Assembly (NCBI RefSeq): GCF_008001015.1
Contig: NZ_CP042862.1
Coordinates: 1,860,001 to 1,924,000, forward strand
Reading direction: 5' to 3'
DNA from: Serinicoccus profundi
GTDB taxonomy: Bacteria; Actinomycetota; Actinomycetes; Actinomycetales; Dermatophilaceae
DNA length: 64,000 nucleotides
Numbering within the stretch: the first letter of the stretch is position 1; each line of letters opens with the position of its first letter. This document shows, piece by piece, positions 1 to 14,175 of the stretch. The notes beneath the pieces were generated by a model. The model was given only the letters and a program-made list of their open reading frames with translations, ran no database searches and was not told the origin of the DNA. Both the position numbers and the translations under genes were made by a program.

Positions 1-658
<658 letters not shown>

Positions 659-660
659 GC

Positions 661-1875
661 TCAGGACTCCTGGGTGGTGGGGGCGGGGGACGGCGCGTCG
701 GCGGTATGCCGCTCCAGCAGGTCCACGAAGCGGTCGAAGAGGTACTCCGCGTCGTGCGGGCCGGCGGCGGCCTCCGGGTGGTACTGCACGCTGAAGGCCG
801 GGACGTCCGTGCACGACAGCCCCTCCACGACGTCGTCGTTGAGGGCCACGTGATTGCAGCGGACCTGTCCGTAGGGGGTGTCCGCCGGCTGGTCGGTGGG
901 TATGCCGTCGGGCCAGGCGATCGCGAAGCCGTGGTTGTGGCTGGTCACCTCCACCTTGCCGGTCTCGCGGTCCAGCACGGGCTGGTTGATGCCGCGGTGC
1001 CCGAAGGCCAGCTTGTAGGTGCCCAGGCCCAGGGCCCGGCCTAGCAGCTGGTTGCCGAAGCAGATGCCGAAGAAGGGGATGCGTCGGTCGAGCACCTCCC
1101 GCAGGAGCTCCACCTCGTGCTCGGCCGTCGCGGGGTCACCCGGGCCGTTGGAGAAGAACACGCCGTCGGGCTTCAGCTCGAGCAGCTCCTGCGCCGAGGT
1201 CCGGCTCGGCAGCACGTGCACCTCGATCCCGCGCTGCGCCATGAGCGCCGGCGTCATGCCCTTGATGCCCAGGTCGAGCGCCGCCACCCGGAAGCGCGTC
1301 GCGACGCCCTCCGGCGGGGACACGACATACGCCTCGGGGGTCGAGACCTCCGCCGCCAGCGCCGAGCCCGCCATGCGTGGCGCCTCCTGCACCTGGCGGA
1401 GCATCTCCGGCGTGCCCTCCTGCGCCGCGTCACCGGAGAAGATGCCGACCCGCATCGCCCCGCGGTCCCGCAGGTGCCGGGTCAGCGCACGGGTGTCGAC
1501 GCCGCTGATGCCGACCACCCCGGCGTGATCGAGGGCCTGGGCCAGGTCGCCCTGGGAGCGCCAGTTGGACGGACGGATCGCCGGGTCGCGGACGACGTAG
1601 CCCGCCACCCAGATCCGCTGGCTCTCCATGTCGGTGGTGTTGACGCCGGTGTTGCCGATGTGCGGCGCCGTCATCACCACGACCTGGCGGTGGTAGGAGG
1701 GGTCGGTCAGCGTCTCCTGGTAACCGGTCATCCCGGTGCAGAAGACCGCCTCACCGACCGTGACGCCGCGGGCGCCGTAGGCCTCGCCGTGGAAGGTGCG
1801 CCCGTCTTCCAGCACCAGGAGGGCCGGCTCTGGCTGTGCGTGGGTCACCCTTGCCTCTTTCGTGTCGTTCGTCAT
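661..1875 (-). CDS. carA: Carbamoyl-phosphate synthase small (glutaminase) subunit
   Basis: 404 aa. Hydrolyses glutamine and channels ammonia to CarB. The N-terminal CPSase small-chain domain starts [16 protein letters not shown]; the C-terminal class I amidotransferase domain shows the nucleophile elbow [12 protein letters not shown] (Cys about residue 272) and the His-Glu pair in [12 protein letters not shown]. The start ATG at 1875 overlaps the pyrC TGA as ATGA, which supports it over an internal GTG nine codons later. An acidic/Pro/Thr tail follows the catalytic domain. The Ile of the GIP triplet near 903 uses the rare codon ATA, inside the word GGCATACC discussed in the findings. Confidence 0.97.
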   Translation of the reverse strand: MTNDTKEARVTHAQPEPALLVLEDGRTFHGEAYGARGVTVGEAVFCTGMTGYQETLTDPSYHRQVVVMTAPHIGNTGVNTTDMESQRIWVAGYVVRDPAIRPSNWRSQGDLAQALDHAGVVGISGVDTRALTRHLRDRGAMRVGIFSGDAAQEGTPEMLRQVQEAPRMAGSALAAEVSTPEAYVVSPPEGVATRFRVAALDLGIKGMTPALMAQRGIEVHVLPSRTSAQELLELKPDGVFFSNGPGDPATAEHEVELLREVLDRRIPFFGICFGNQLLGRALGLGTYKLAFGHRGINQPVLDRETGKVEVTSHNHGFAIAWPDGIPTDQPADTPYGQVRCNHVALNDDVVEGLSCTDVPAFSVQYHPEAAAGPHDAEYLFDRFVDLLERHTADAPSPAPTTQES

Positions 1876-3187
1876 GACGCCGCTCCCCAGACCAGGCCCT
1901 CACGCGCGGTGACCTTGCCCCGGAGCATCGTCAGGTGCACGGCGCCGGTGAGCCGGCGCCCGTGCCACGGGTTGTTGCGGGAGAGCGACCGGGACAGGGC
2001 CCGGTCGACCGTGTGGCTGCGGGTCGGGTCGACGAGGGTGAGGTTGGCCGGTGCCCCGACCCGCAGCCCCTGCCCGTGGCCGGCCAGCCCGGCGATCCGC
2101 GCCGGAGCGCTCGACATCACCCGCGCCACGTCCGACCACCCCATGAGCCCCTCGGCCACCATGACCGTCGAGACGACCGGCAGCGCCGTCTCCAGCCCCA
2201 GCATGCCGAAGGCCGCGTCGGAGAAGGCGTGCTCCTTGTCCTGCCGGACGTGCGGGGCGTGGTCGGTGGCGACCGCGTCGATGGTGCCGTCGGCGAGCGC
2301 CTCGCGCAGGGCGAGCGTGTCCTCGGCCGGACGCAGCGGCGGGTTGACCTTGAAGGTGGGGTCGTAGCCGACGAGCTCGCCCTCGGTCAGCATGAGGTGG
2401 TGCGGCGTGACCTCGGCGGTCACCGCGATCCCCTGCGCCTTGGCCCAGCGGATCACCTCGACGCTGCCCGCGGTCGAGACGTGCGCCACGTGGACCCTGG
2501 AGCCGGTATGCCGCGCCAGCATCACGTCGCGCGCGACGATCGTCTCCTCGGCGACCGAGGGCCAGCCGGGCAGCCCCAGCCGCCCGGACAGCTCGCCCTC
2601 GTGGCAGCAGGCCGTGCCGTCGGCCAGGCGCGGGTCCTGCGCGTGCTGGGAGACGACGCCGTCGAAGGCCTTGACGTACTCCAGCGCCCGCCGCATGAGT
2701 CGCGCGTCGTGGACGCACCGGCCGTCGTCGGAGAACACCCGGACCCGGGCCCGGGAGCGGGCCATGAGCCCGAGCTCGGCCAGCTCCTCGCCGGCCAGGC
2801 CCTTGGTGACGGCTCCCACCGGCTGGACGTCGACATAGCCCGCGCGTCGGCCGAGGTCGAGCACGGTCTCGGCGACCTCCGCGGTGTCCGTGACCGGCGA
2901 GGTGTTGGCCATCGCCAGCACCGCGGTGAACCCGCCCACCGCCGCGGCCTGGGAGCCGGAGTCGATCGTCTCGGCGTCCTCGCGGCCGGGCTCGCGCAGG
3001 TGGGTGTGCAGGTCCACGAGGCCGGGCAGCAGCACCAGGCCGTCGGCGTCCAGGCGCTGGACGCCCTGGGGTGCCTCGGCGGCGGCGTCCGGACCGAGCG
3101 CCCGGAGGGTGCCGTCGACGAGGAGCACGTCCCCGGCGCCGTCCCCGGCGAGATCGGCACCCTGGACGAGCAGGGCGGTGGTGGGGC

Positions 3188-3191
<4 letters not shown>
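1872..3191 (-). CDS. pyrC: Dihydroorotase
   Basis: 439 aa, cytosolic. Cyclises carbamoyl-aspartate to dihydroorotate, step three of UMP synthesis. Amidohydrolase signatures are present: metal site [19 protein letters not shown], then [22 protein letters not shown] and the catalytic aspartate in [10 protein letters not shown]. The [10 protein letters not shown] motif places it in the class of monofunctional enzymes related to B. subtilis PyrC. The start is GTG at 3191, overlapping the pyrB stop as GTGA; a much longer upstream extension in the same frame is Arg/Pro-rich and simply runs through pyrB, so it is rejected. Translationally coupled on both sides. Confidence 0.95.
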
Positions 3192-4767
<1,576 letters not shown>

Positions 4768-4861
4768 CTACCCCCACCGGGGCAGGGTCCCCGCCCCGAC
4801 CCCGCCCCGGGCGGATGCGGAGGCACCTCGCGCAGCAGGCATACCCGAGCGGGGTGCGGGG

Positions 4862-5275
4862 TCAGACGAGGGTGTGCTTGACCTCGGCGATGCGGGCGAG
4901 CAGACCGTTGACGAAGCTCGGTGAGTCGTCGGTGCTCATCCGCCCGACGAGCTCGACCGCCTCGGAGACCGCGACCATGTCGGGCACCTCGTCGTTCCAG
5001 AGGATCTCCCAGGCCCCGACCCGGAGGGCGGCGCGGTCGACCGCGGCCATCCGCTCCAGGCTCCAGCCCTGGGACCAGGTGGCGAGGATCTCCTCGATCT
5101 GCGACCAGTGGAAGATCACGCCCCGCACGATCTCGACGGTGTAGTCCGGCAGGGCGTGCTGGGTGGTCGGCGTCGCGATCCGGGACTCCAGGAGCTCACC
5201 GACGTTGATCCCCCGCTGCTCGGCCTCGAAGAGCAGCTCCAGGGCCCGCTTGCGTGCCCGGGTGCGTGCGGCCAC
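4862..5275 (-). CDS. nusB: Transcription antitermination factor NusB
   Basis: 137 aa. All-helical NusB binds boxA RNA with NusE (S10) and supports rRNA transcription antitermination. The N-terminus MAARTRARKRALELLFEAEQ and the C-terminal SFVNGLLARIAE are typical. The GTG start at 5275 lies 3 nt after the efp stop, so the two are cotranscribed, a common actinobacterial pair. It is followed by a 160-bp gap before pyrR, which holds the pyrR leader and GC-rich sequence without a convincing U-tailed terminator. Confidence 0.95.
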   Translation of the reverse strand: MAARTRARKRALELLFEAEQRGINVGELLESRIATPTTQHALPDYTVEIVRGVIFHWSQIEEILATWSQGWSLERMAAVDRAALRVGAWEILWNDEVPDMVAVSEAVELVGRMSTDDSPSFVNGLLARIAEVKHTLV

Positions 5276-5278
5276 GGG

Positions 5279-5839
5279 TCAGTTCACGCGGCCGAGGTAG
5301 GACCCGTCGCGGGTGTCGACCTTGACCTTGGTGCCGGACTCGAGGAACAGCGGGACCTGGATCTCCGCGCCGGTCTCCAGCGTGGCCGGCTTGGTGCCAC
5401 CCGTGGACCGGTCGCCCTGCAGGCCGGGGTCGGTGTGGGTGATCTCGAGCACCACCGAGGGGGGCAGCTCGACATAGAGGACACGACCCTCGTGCTGGGC
5501 GATCATGGCCCGGTTGTTCTCGAGGAGGTAGTTGGCCGTGGTGCCCATGGCCTCGGGGCTCACCGGGACCTGCTCGTAGGTCTTCTCATCCATGAAGATG
5601 TAGTCGGTACCGTCGTTGTAGAGGTACTGGTAGTCCGAGCGGTCGACCGTGGCCGTCTCCACCTTGGTGCCCGCGTTGAACGTCTTGTCCACGATCTTGT
5701 TGGTGAGGACGTTCTTGAGCTTGGTGCGGACGAAGGCCGGGCCCTTGCCGGGCTTGACGTGCTGGAACTCCAGCACCTGCCACAGCCCGTTGTCCATGTC
5801 GAGGACCATGCCGTTCTTCAGGTCGTTCGTGCTTGCCAC
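5279..5839 (-). CDS. efp: Translation elongation factor P
   Basis: 186 aa, three beta-barrel domains. EF-P rescues ribosomes stalled at polyproline. The tip of domain I reads [12 protein letters not shown], with Lys32 at the position modified in many bacteria; no EpmA/EpmB-type modifying gene is visible here. The GTG start at 5839 follows GAAGGAAG. Unlike the usual aroB-aroQ-pepP-efp-nusB order, the gene upstream is on the opposite strand, so efp must start its own transcript from the 124-bp divergent region 5840-5963. Confidence 0.96.
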   Translation of the reverse strand: MASTNDLKNGMVLDMDNGLWQVLEFQHVKPGKGPAFVRTKLKNVLTNKIVDKTFNAGTKVETATVDRSDYQYLYNDGTDYIFMDEKTYEQVPVSPEAMGTTANYLLENNRAMIAQHEGRVLYVELPPSVVLEITHTDPGLQGDRSTGGTKPATLETGAEIQVPLFLESGTKVKVDTRDGSYLGRVN

Positions 5840-5963
5840 GTCGCGTGTCTTCCTTCGGTATGCCGGTCGGCGGGTTCAGGGATTTACCGCATCGAGTCTA
5901 CCCGCGCCCCGAGCGCGGCCGGTCGGCGTGATCTGCGTCACGGCATACGGCACAGTGGTCCGC

Positions 5964-7551
5964 ATGACCTCGTGGACCCGACTCGCCGCCGCGCTGCCCG
6001 CCGCCGGCCTCGCCGCGCTGGCGGCGCACGACCTGCTGCAGAAGAAGCACGCGATCCTGCGCACCTTCCCCGTCATCGGGCACGCGCGCTACGCCGTGGA
6101 GAAGATCGGCCCCGAGCTGCGCCAGTACATCGTCGCCGGGGACAACGAGGAGCGGCCCTTCAGCCGCGACCAGCGCCGGTGGGTCTACGCCAGCAGCAAG
6201 CAGGAGAACCCCTACTTCGGCTTCGGCACCGACAACGACATCGAGCACGACGAGGGCTACGCCATCCTCAAGCACGCCACCTTCGCCGAGGTCGCGCCCT
6301 CGGTCGACCCGCACGCCGGGGAGTCCACCGACCTGCCGTGCGCCAAGGTGCTGGGGGCGGCCCGGGGGCGGGCCCGGGCCTTCCGGCCGCGCTCGGCCAT
6401 CAACGTCTCCGCCATGAGCTACGGCTCGTTGTCGGGTCCGGCGATCGAGGCGCTCAACCGCGGCTGCCGCGAGGCCGGGGCGCTGCACAACACCGGGGAG
6501 GGCGGCATCAGCGTGCACCACCAGCACGGGGCCGACCTCGTCTTCCAGATCGGCACCGCCTACTTCGGGTGCCGCGACGACCGGGGCCGCTTCGACCTGT
6601 CGCGGCTCAAGGACCTCGTGTCCGCCAACCCGGTGCGGGCGCTGGAGGTCAAGCTCTCACAGGGCGCCAAGCCGGGCCTGGGTGGTCTGCTGCCCAAGGA
6701 CAAGATCACCGAGGAGATCGCCGGCATCCGCGGCATCTCGCGCGACCGGGACTGCCACTCCCCCAGCCGGCACGCGGAGTTCTCCGACATCGACAGCATG
6801 CTGGACTTCGTCGAGCTGCTGGCCGCGGAGACTGGGCTGCCGGTCGGCATCAAGTCGGCGGTCGGCGACCAGCGGATGTGGAGCGACCTGGCGCGGGCCA
6901 TGGACGGCGGCGCCCGCGGGGTGGACTTCATCACCGTCGACGGCGGCGAGGGCGGCACCGGTGCCGCTCCGCTGCCCTTCGCCGACTCGGTGGCGCTGCC
7001 CTTCCGCGTCGGCTTCCCCCGGGTGTATGCCGAGTTCGCCCGGCGCGGCATCGCCCAGGACGTCGTCTTCGTCGGCGGCGGCAAGCTCGGCCTGCCCACC
7101 AACGCCGCCGTCGCCTTCGCCCTCGGCGTCGACCTGTGCCACGTGGCGCGGGAGGCGATGCTCTCCATCGGCTGCATCCAGGCCCAGCGCTGCCACGACG
7201 ACCACTGCCCGACCGGCGTCGCCACCCAGAACGCCTGGCTGACCCGCGGGCTGGACCCCGGCCTCAAGTCGGTGCGTGCCGCCAACTACCTGCGCTCCTG
7301 GCGGCGGGAGATGCTCAAGCTCGCGGAGGCGTGCGGCGTCGTGCACCCCGCTCATCCGTGGCGACAGCGTGGAGATCCTGCTCGGGCAGCGTCAGGCCAC
7401 GCCGCTGTGGCAGCAGGTCGGCTACGACTCGCCCGACTGGGGTCTGCCGTCGCCGGAGCAGGACGCCGCCCTGCACGAGCTCATGCGCGGCGCCCCGCAC
7501 GGCGGCTCCGCCGAGCCCTCGGCGACGGCGCGGGAGCACCTGCCGCACTGA
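5964..7551 (+). CDS. FMN-binding glutamate synthase family protein (frameshift near 7350)
   Basis: About 528 aa if repaired. It is the central and FMN domains of glutamate synthase standing alone, an FMN TIM-barrel oxidoreductase of uncertain substrate. Visible: N-terminal LLQKKHAILRTFPVIGHARY, SAMSYGSLSGPAIEALNRG, HNTGEGGISVHH, the FMN segment DFITVDGGEGGTGAAPLPF and the three-cysteine segment GCIQAQRCHDDHCPTGVATQ (3Fe-4S type in GltB). The frame breaks near 7349-7351, between GVVHP and LIRGDSVEIL; the C-terminus continues in another frame to 7551. A loss of one GC dinucleotide explains it. It takes the place where aroQ/pepQ usually sit and runs against aroB. Probably intact in the organism. 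Confidence 0.85.
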
Positions 7552-7561
7552 CGACCGGAGA

Positions 7562-7740
7562 GGATGGCTCCTCGTGCACCGATCCTCCCCGGGGACGGGC
7601 GGCATACCGGAGAGGAAGCCCGCGCGTGCACCGATCCTCCCCGGCGACGAGCGGCATACCGGAGAGGATGCCCGCCCATCCTCCCCGGCGACGGGCGGCA
7701 TACCGGAGAGGATCCTTGCGCGTGGACCCGTCCTCTCCGG
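7562..7740 (+). repeat. 52-bp repeat array, locus 1
   Basis: Fills most of the 344-bp gap between two convergent genes. The 19-nt core GTGCACCGATCCTCCCCGG begins at 7574 and again at 7626, exactly 52 bp apart. Each unit continues with CGGCATACCGGAGAGGA. A third, shortened unit starts near 7676 and a fourth, diverged one near 7720. Bases near 7704-7740 form a perfect 10-bp inverted repeat, CCGGAGAGGA with TCCTCTCCGG, around an 18-nt loop. The same core and period recur at 53.8 and 55.0 kb. From 7741 to 7895 I see no gene. Confidence 0.85.
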
Positions 7741-7779
7741 CCGAACGGTCGCCCGCCCCGACTCTCAGCCGCGAGGTCA

Positions 7780-9018
<1,239 letters not shown>

Positions 9019-9022
<4 letters not shown>

Positions 9023-9532
9023 GGCGCCACCCACGCCACGATCTCGTCGGCCACCTGCTCCGGGGTCCGCTGGGCGGTATCGACGCGCAGTCCGCTGACC
9101 GCCTCGTAGGTCGGACGCCGGCCGTTCATGAGCCGGGTCCAGGACGCGCGGGGGTTGACGAGCAGCAGCGGCCGCGAGGCGTCGAAGCCGACCCGCACGG
9201 AGGCGTCGGCGATGCTCACGTCGAGGAACACCACACGGTGCTCCCCCTCACCGAGGGCCTGGGCGACCGGCTCCTGCATCACCGCTCCCCCACCGAGCGC
9301 CACGACGCCGGTCTCCTCGCGCAGGGCGCGGAGCACCTCCGCCTGCTCCAGCGCACGGAAGGCCGCTTCGCCGTCCTCGACGAAGATGTCGCTGATCGAG
9401 CGGCCCTCCCCGGCCTCGACCGCGGCATCGGTGTCGTGCAGCGCCACCCCGAGTCGCTCGGCGAGCACCGCGCCCGACCGTCGACTTGCCAGCCCCGGGC
9501 GGACCGACGAGCACCACGCGCGGGCCGCTCAT
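9019..9532 (-). CDS. aroK: Shikimate kinase (frameshift near 9475)
   Basis: About 170 aa when repaired. Phosphorylates shikimate at O-3 with ATP. Walker [15 protein letters not shown] lies at the N-terminus; after one superfluous base near 9473-9478 the frame continues [17 protein letters not shown], with [10 protein letters not shown] and the lid region FDASRPLLL. The ATG at 9532 overlaps the aroC stop as ATGA. It sits between aroC and aroB as in most actinobacteria. The kinase motifs on both sides of the break are unaltered. Confidence 0.88.
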
Positions 9533-10789
9533 CGCGCCTGCTCCGTCGCCGGGGTGCGCTGGTGCTCCGCGACGGCGGCGAGGTATGCCGCATGGTTGCG
9601 GGCGACCTCCGGCACCGAGTCGCCCGAACTTCTCCAGCACGGCGTCCGCGAGCACGAGCGCCACCATGGCCTCGGCCACGACTCCGGCGGCCGGCACCGC
9701 GCACACGTCGGAGCGCTGGTGGATGGCCGTGCCGGCCTCTCCCGTCGTCGTGTCGACCGTGCGCAGGGCGCGCGGGACCGTCGAGATCGGCTTCATCGCA
9801 GCCCGCACGCGCAACACCTCACCGGTGCTCATGCCCCCCTCGGTGCCACCGCTGCGCAGCGTGGCGCGGCGGATCAGCCCCTGGTCGTCGCGGTCGATCT
9901 CGTCGTGGGCCTCGCTGCCGCGGCGGGCCGCCGTGCGGAAGCCCTCCCCGACCTCCACGCCCTTGATCGCCTGGATGCCCATGAGGGCCGCGGCCAGCCG
10001 CGCGTCGAGCCGGCGGTCCCAGTGCACGTGCGAGCCGAGGCCCGGCGGGAGGCCGTAGGCCAGCACCTCGACGACGCCACCGAGGGTGTCGCCCGCCTTC
10101 TTCGCGGCGTCGACCTCCGCGACCATCGCCGCGGACCGGTCGGCGTCGAGGGTCCGCACGGGGTCGGCGTCGACCCGGTCGACGTCCTCGGGTCGGGGCA
10201 GCGAGTCGGGCTCCGGTGCGTCGTCGTCGATCGCGGGCACGCCGGCGCGTCCGATGCTCACGGTGTGCGAGACCAGCCGGACCCCGACGGCCTGCTCGAG
10301 GAAGGCGGCCGCGACGGCCCCCAGCGCGACCCGGGCCGCGGTCTCCCGCGCCGAGGCCCGCTCGAGGATCGGCCGCGCCTCCTCGAAGCCGTACTTCGTC
10401 ATCCCGACGAGATCGGCGTGACCGGGCCGGGGCCGGGTGAGCGGACGGTTGCGGGCGAGCTCCTGGGGCGCCCCGACGTCGTCGGCACCCTGCAGCGAGG
10501 ACGCGTCCACGGGCTCGGGGCCCATGACCTCCTGCCACTTGTGCCACTCGGAGTTCTCGATCTGCAGCGCGAGCGGTGAGCCCAGCGACAGGCCGTGGCG
10601 CATACCCCCGAGGAAGTGCAGCCGGTCGGCCTCGAAGCTCATGCGCGCCCCACGTCCATACCCCAGACGCCGGCGGGCCAGCGCCCCCTCCACGGCCTCG
10701 CGCTCGACGCGCACCCCGGCGGGGAGACCTTCGAGGACGGCGGTGAGGGCGGGTCCGTGCGACTCACCGGCGGTCAACCAACGCAGCAT
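9529..10789 (-). CDS. aroC: Chorismate synthase (frameshift near 9624)
   Basis: About 419 aa. FMN-dependent last step to chorismate. Signatures: [14 protein letters not shown] at the start, [35 protein letters not shown] and the conserved C-terminal [16 protein letters not shown]. One extra base in the C run 9623-9625 shifts the last 30 codons; in the other frame they read [15 protein letters not shown] and end in a TGA that overlaps aroK as ATGA. I chose ATG 10789 ([12 protein letters not shown]) over ATG 10801 because it matches family N-termini. Confidence 0.9.
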
Positions 10790-10846
10790 GACCGCCATCT
10801 TCCCACGCACCGGGTCACCGGTCCGGCGCGGCCCGGGCGGGACGGC

Positions 10847-11581
10847 TCAGGCCAGCCCGCTCATCGTCGCCGACCCCAGGAGCAGCCCGACCAGGGCCCC
10901 GAGCATCATCGCGGGGCCGTAGGCGAAGTCACCCTTCCAGCTCACCCGCCGGGCCAGGAGCAGCCCCACCGCGAAGAGCCCGCCGACGATGAACCCTGCG
11001 TAGATCCCGAGGATCGCCTCGGCCCAGCCGAACCACCCCAGCCCGGTGCCGAGGACGGCGGCGAGCTTGACGTCACCCAGCCCGAGCGCCAGCGACCCGC
11101 GGGCCAGCGAGAGCAGCGCGATGAGGAGGTAGAACCCGCCGGCGGCGAGCCCGGCCAGCAGGGCACGGACGAGCGGGTCCAGGCCGCCCCCGGCGATCGC
11201 CGCCACGGGAAGCCCGACGAGGAGCACCCCCATGGTCGGCCACATGATGCGGTCCGGCAGCCGGTGGACGTCGAGGTCCATGGCCGCCAGGCACACGCAC
11301 GCCAACGTGACCAGGAGCAGCGTGGGGGTGAGGACCGCGGCCACCGGCCAGCCCGGCACGGCGTCGTCCGGGACCTGCCAGACGCGGTGCATGACCACCG
11401 CCGCGGAGAGCCCGAGGGCGACGGGGACCCACCACCGTCGCCCGGGGTAGGGCACGTCCACCTCGTCGGGCTTGCGGTAGGTCGTCTGCTCGAGCCAGCG
11501 CGCCACGGGCACCCCGAGCAGCGCGACGACGACGGCGACCACGGCGGGCAGGACGAGGTCGGAGACGGGGAGGTCGGTCAC
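10847..11581 (-). CDS. Prepilin peptidase, A24 family
   Basis: 244 aa with about seven hydrophobic segments. A24 aspartic proteases cut type IV pilin or Tad/Flp prepilin leaders at the membrane. The two catalytic aspartates are in place: AAMDLDVHRLPDRI and the GxGD motif LALGLGDVKLAAVLG. It lacks the N-terminal cysteine methylation domain of E. coli PilD-type enzymes. The GTG start at 11581 overlaps the aroE stop as GTGA, so it is translated with shikimate genes although its function is unrelated. No pilin gene is nearby, so its substrates must be encoded elsewhere. Confidence 0.88.
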   Translation of the reverse strand: MTDLPVSDLVLPAVVAVVVALLGVPVARWLEQTTYRKPDEVDVPYPGRRWWVPVALGLSAAVVMHRVWQVPDDAVPGWPVAAVLTPTLLLVTLACVCLAAMDLDVHRLPDRIMWPTMGVLLVGLPVAAIAGGGLDPLVRALLAGLAAGGFYLLIALLSLARGSLALGLGDVKLAAVLGTGLGWFGWAEAILGIYAGFIVGGLFAVGLLLARRVSWKGDFAYGPAMMLGALVGLLLGSATMSGLA

Positions 11582-12405
11582 GACCCCGCCCGGTCGTCCA
11601 GCGCGCCCCGCAACGCGGCGTCCATCGCCCGCGTCGGGGCATCGAGCCCGGTCATCAGCTCCACCTGCCGCACGGCCTGGTGCAGCAGCATGCGCGTTCC
11701 CCTCACGACCCGGACCCTATCGTGCGTCGCCGTGGCGACCACGTCGGCCAGGGCGCTCGGCCACGGGGCGTAACTCACGTCCATGACGACCGGCGGCTGG
11801 GCGCCGGCGGGCAGGACCGGTGGGGCGGGCACCCCGCCCGGCAGGGTGCTGAGGACGACCTCGGTGTCCAGGGGTATGCCCTCGCTCAGCGCTCGTCGGT
11901 GCACGCGCATCCCGAGGCGCTCGAGGAGGGCGTCGGTCGCGGGGCGGGTCCAGTCGCGGACGCAGAGCGTGACCTCCTGCGCTCCGAGGGTGTGCAGCGC
12001 CAAGATCGCCGACCGGGCGGTCGCCCCCGCACCGACGACCACGGCCCGGGAGACCGTGCCGACACCGGCCTCGGTGAGCGCGGCCTGGAGCCCGTGCACA
12101 TCGGTGTTGTCGGCATACCACCCGGTCTCGCGGCGCACGAGGGTGTTGGCGGCGCCGACCGCGCGCGCGGCGGGACCGGTGTCGTCGGCCAGGTCGAGCG
12201 CCTCCTCCTTGCCGGGCATCGTCACCGACAGGCCGACCCACTCCGGGCCCAGCGCCGCGACGTGCGCCGCGAGGGCACCCTGGGGCACCTCGACCCGGTC
12301 GTAGCACCAGTCGGTGAGCCCCAGTGCGGTGTAGGCGGCGCGGTGCAGCACCGGGGAGAGCGAGTGCGCGACAGGGGAGCCGACGACGGCCGCGCGGGTC
12401 AGCAC
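11578..12405 (-). CDS. aroE: Shikimate dehydrogenase
   Basis: 275 aa. NADPH-dependent reduction of 3-dehydroshikimate. The N-terminal substrate domain has VVGSPVAHSLSPVLHRAAY and LSVTMPGKEEAL (catalytic Lys); the dinucleotide domain has AVVVGAGATARSAILAL. The second catalytic Asp is in WYADNTDVHG. The GTG at 12405 overlaps the mltG stop by 7 nt; an in-frame GTG eight codons earlier is possible but lies inside mltG. The upstream neighbours mltG and ruvX are the usual actinobacterial ones. Confidence 0.93.
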   Translation of the reverse strand: MLTRAAVVGSPVAHSLSPVLHRAAYTALGLTDWCYDRVEVPQGALAAHVAALGPEWVGLSVTMPGKEEALDLADDTGPAARAVGAANTLVRRETGWYADNTDVHGLQAALTEAGVGTVSRAVVVGAGATARSAILALHTLGAQEVTLCVRDWTRPATDALLERLGMRVHRRALSEGIPLDTEVVLSTLPGGVPAPPVLPAGAQPPVVMDVSYAPWPSALADVVATATHDRVRVVRGTRMLLHQAVRQVELMTGLDAPTRAMDAALRGALDDRAGS

Positions 12406-13646
12406 TGGTCCGGGTTGTCCTCGCACCACTGGAGGAACTCGTCCTGGTTGGCGAGGTGCTCCTCGTAGGTCTCCGCGAACTTCGTCTCACCGGTGGAGGG
12501 GTTGACGGTCACGAAGTAGACCCAGTCGCCGGCCTCCGGCTCGTTGGCGGCGCGCAGGGCGTCCTCTCCCGGGCTGTTGATCGGACCCGGCGGCAGCCCG
12601 GGGTGGACGTAGGTGTTGTAGGGGCTGTCGTTGGAGCGCTGCTCCTCCGTGGTGCCCGCGCGACCGCGCTCCTGGTAGATGAAGTGGACGGTGGAGTCCA
12701 TCTGGAGGAAACCGCTGGTCTCGGAGTTGCCCTCGATGCGGTTCTCCATGACCCGGGCGATCTTGGGGAGGTCCTCGGCGAACTGCCCCTCACCCTGCAC
12801 GATGCTCGCCTTGACGACCACCTCGCGCAGGTCCTCGTCGGCGATCCCGAGCTCGTCGTAGACCTGCACGCCCTGGTCGATCATGGCCTGCAGCTGCTCG
12901 GCGGGGGTGCTGTCGGGCCCGAACTCGTAGGTGCTCGGGTAGAGGAAGCCCTCGAGCTCGCCCTCAGCCGCCTCCGGCAGCTCGAGGTCCGCCGGGTCCA
13001 CCGCCTCGTAGTCGGCGACGTCGTGCCCGGTGCCCTCGGCCAGGACCTGGAAGGTCTCGTCGACCCACAGGCCCTCGCGCACGGTGACCCCGCTGAACTC
13101 GCGGAACTCCGGGTCCAGGAGGCGGCCCAGCGCCGCCTCCGAGCTCATCTGGTTGGCCATCCGGTAGGTACCCGGCTGGATGGCGGAAGAGTCCGGGTTG
13201 GCCTGCAGCGCCGTGGAGAAGGCCGCCACCGAGCCCACGACGTCCTCCTCGACGAGGATCTCGGCGATCTGTGCGCCGGCCGCACCCTGGGGGATCTCGA
13301 CGATCACCTCCCCGCTGCCCTCACCCTCGTAGTCGGTCGTGGAGACCGCCTCACCAGCCGACAGGTCCGGCAGCAGGGAGCGCATCGACCCGAAGGAGTA
13401 GACACCGGCCACGACGACCACGAGAGCGGCCAGGGTCAGGGCCAGCACCTTGAGCACGGGGTTGCGGTGCCGGCGGCGCCGCTGTCGGTAGTGGTACGCG
13501 TCGGGATCGGCCGGGTCCAGCACGTCGTCCGCGAGGGACTCGTCGTGGTGGCGGGCACCACGCAGGCCGAGCACGTCGTCGTCGAAACGCTCGGCGGCAC
13601 CGCGGGCGTCGTGCTCGTCCCAGTCGTCCTCGGGCGGCTGGCTCAT
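12399..13646 (-). CDS. mltG: Endolytic murein transglycosylase MltG
   Basis: 415 aa. MltG cuts nascent glycan strands at the membrane and sets strand length. A cytosolic acidic N-tail of about 60 residues is followed by a basic patch and one membrane segment (VLKVLALTLAALVVVVAG, about 63-80). The YceG domain shows GTYRM, EGFLYPSTYEF, KASIVQGEG with the acidic residue of the active-site region, FLQMDSTVHF and SPYNTYVHPGLPPGPI. The ATG at 13646 overlaps the ruvX stop as ATGA. The 60-residue acidic N-tail is longer than in E. coli and typical of actinobacteria. Confidence 0.94.
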   Translation of the reverse strand: MSQPPEDDWDEHDARGAAERFDDDVLGLRGARHHDESLADDVLDPADPDAYHYRQRRRRHRNPVLKVLALTLAALVVVVAGVYSFGSMRSLLPDLSAGEAVSTTDYEGEGSGEVIVEIPQGAAGAQIAEILVEEDVVGSVAAFSTALQANPDSSAIQPGTYRMANQMSSEAALGRLLDPEFREFSGVTVREGLWVDETFQVLAEGTGHDVADYEAVDPADLELPEAAEGELEGFLYPSTYEFGPDSTPAEQLQAMIDQGVQVYDELGIADEDLREVVVKASIVQGEGQFAEDLPKIARVMENRIEGNSETSGFLQMDSTVHFIYQERGRAGTTEEQRSNDSPYNTYVHPGLPPGPINSPGEDALRAANEPEAGDWVYFVTVNPSTGETKFAETYEEHLANQDEFLQWCEDNPDQC

Positions 13647-14175
13647 GGGGCGTCCTTCGCGTCAGGGTCGCGAGACCGTCGGGCCCGGGGCTTCCTCGCC
13701 GACAAGGGGACACCGGCGGGACGGCCGGCTCGACGTGAATCCAGGGCTGCCTGGAGGATAAGCACCGCTGCCACCTGGTCCACGACGCCACGCTGGTCGC
13801 GCCCGGGAACGCCGCTGCTGTGCAGCGCCCGGTGGGCGTCGACGGTGGACAGTCGCTCGTCCCAGAGTCGTACCGGCACCTCCAGGCACCGTTGCAGCCG
13901 CTCAGCGTACCCGCGCGCGCGCAGCGCTGCCACTCGTTCGGTGCCGTCGAGGGAACGCGGCATACCCACCACGACCAGCACGGCCTCCCGCTGACGGGCC
14001 TCCTCGGCGATCTGCTCGAGGTCGCTGCCGCCGTCGTGGTCCCGGCGCAGGGTCGCCACCGGGTGGGCGAGCAGACCGAGCGCGTCGGAGGCCGCCACGC
14101 CGACCCGGGCCTCGCCCACGTCGACGCCCAGCAGGACGCCGGTGGCGCTGCTCGCGGGCTCCTCGCGCGGTCCGC

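Noticed and set aside
7340-7360. Programmed frameshift in the FMN protein
   Set aside because: No slippery heptamer or stimulatory structure; the neighbourhood is full of likely indel errors.
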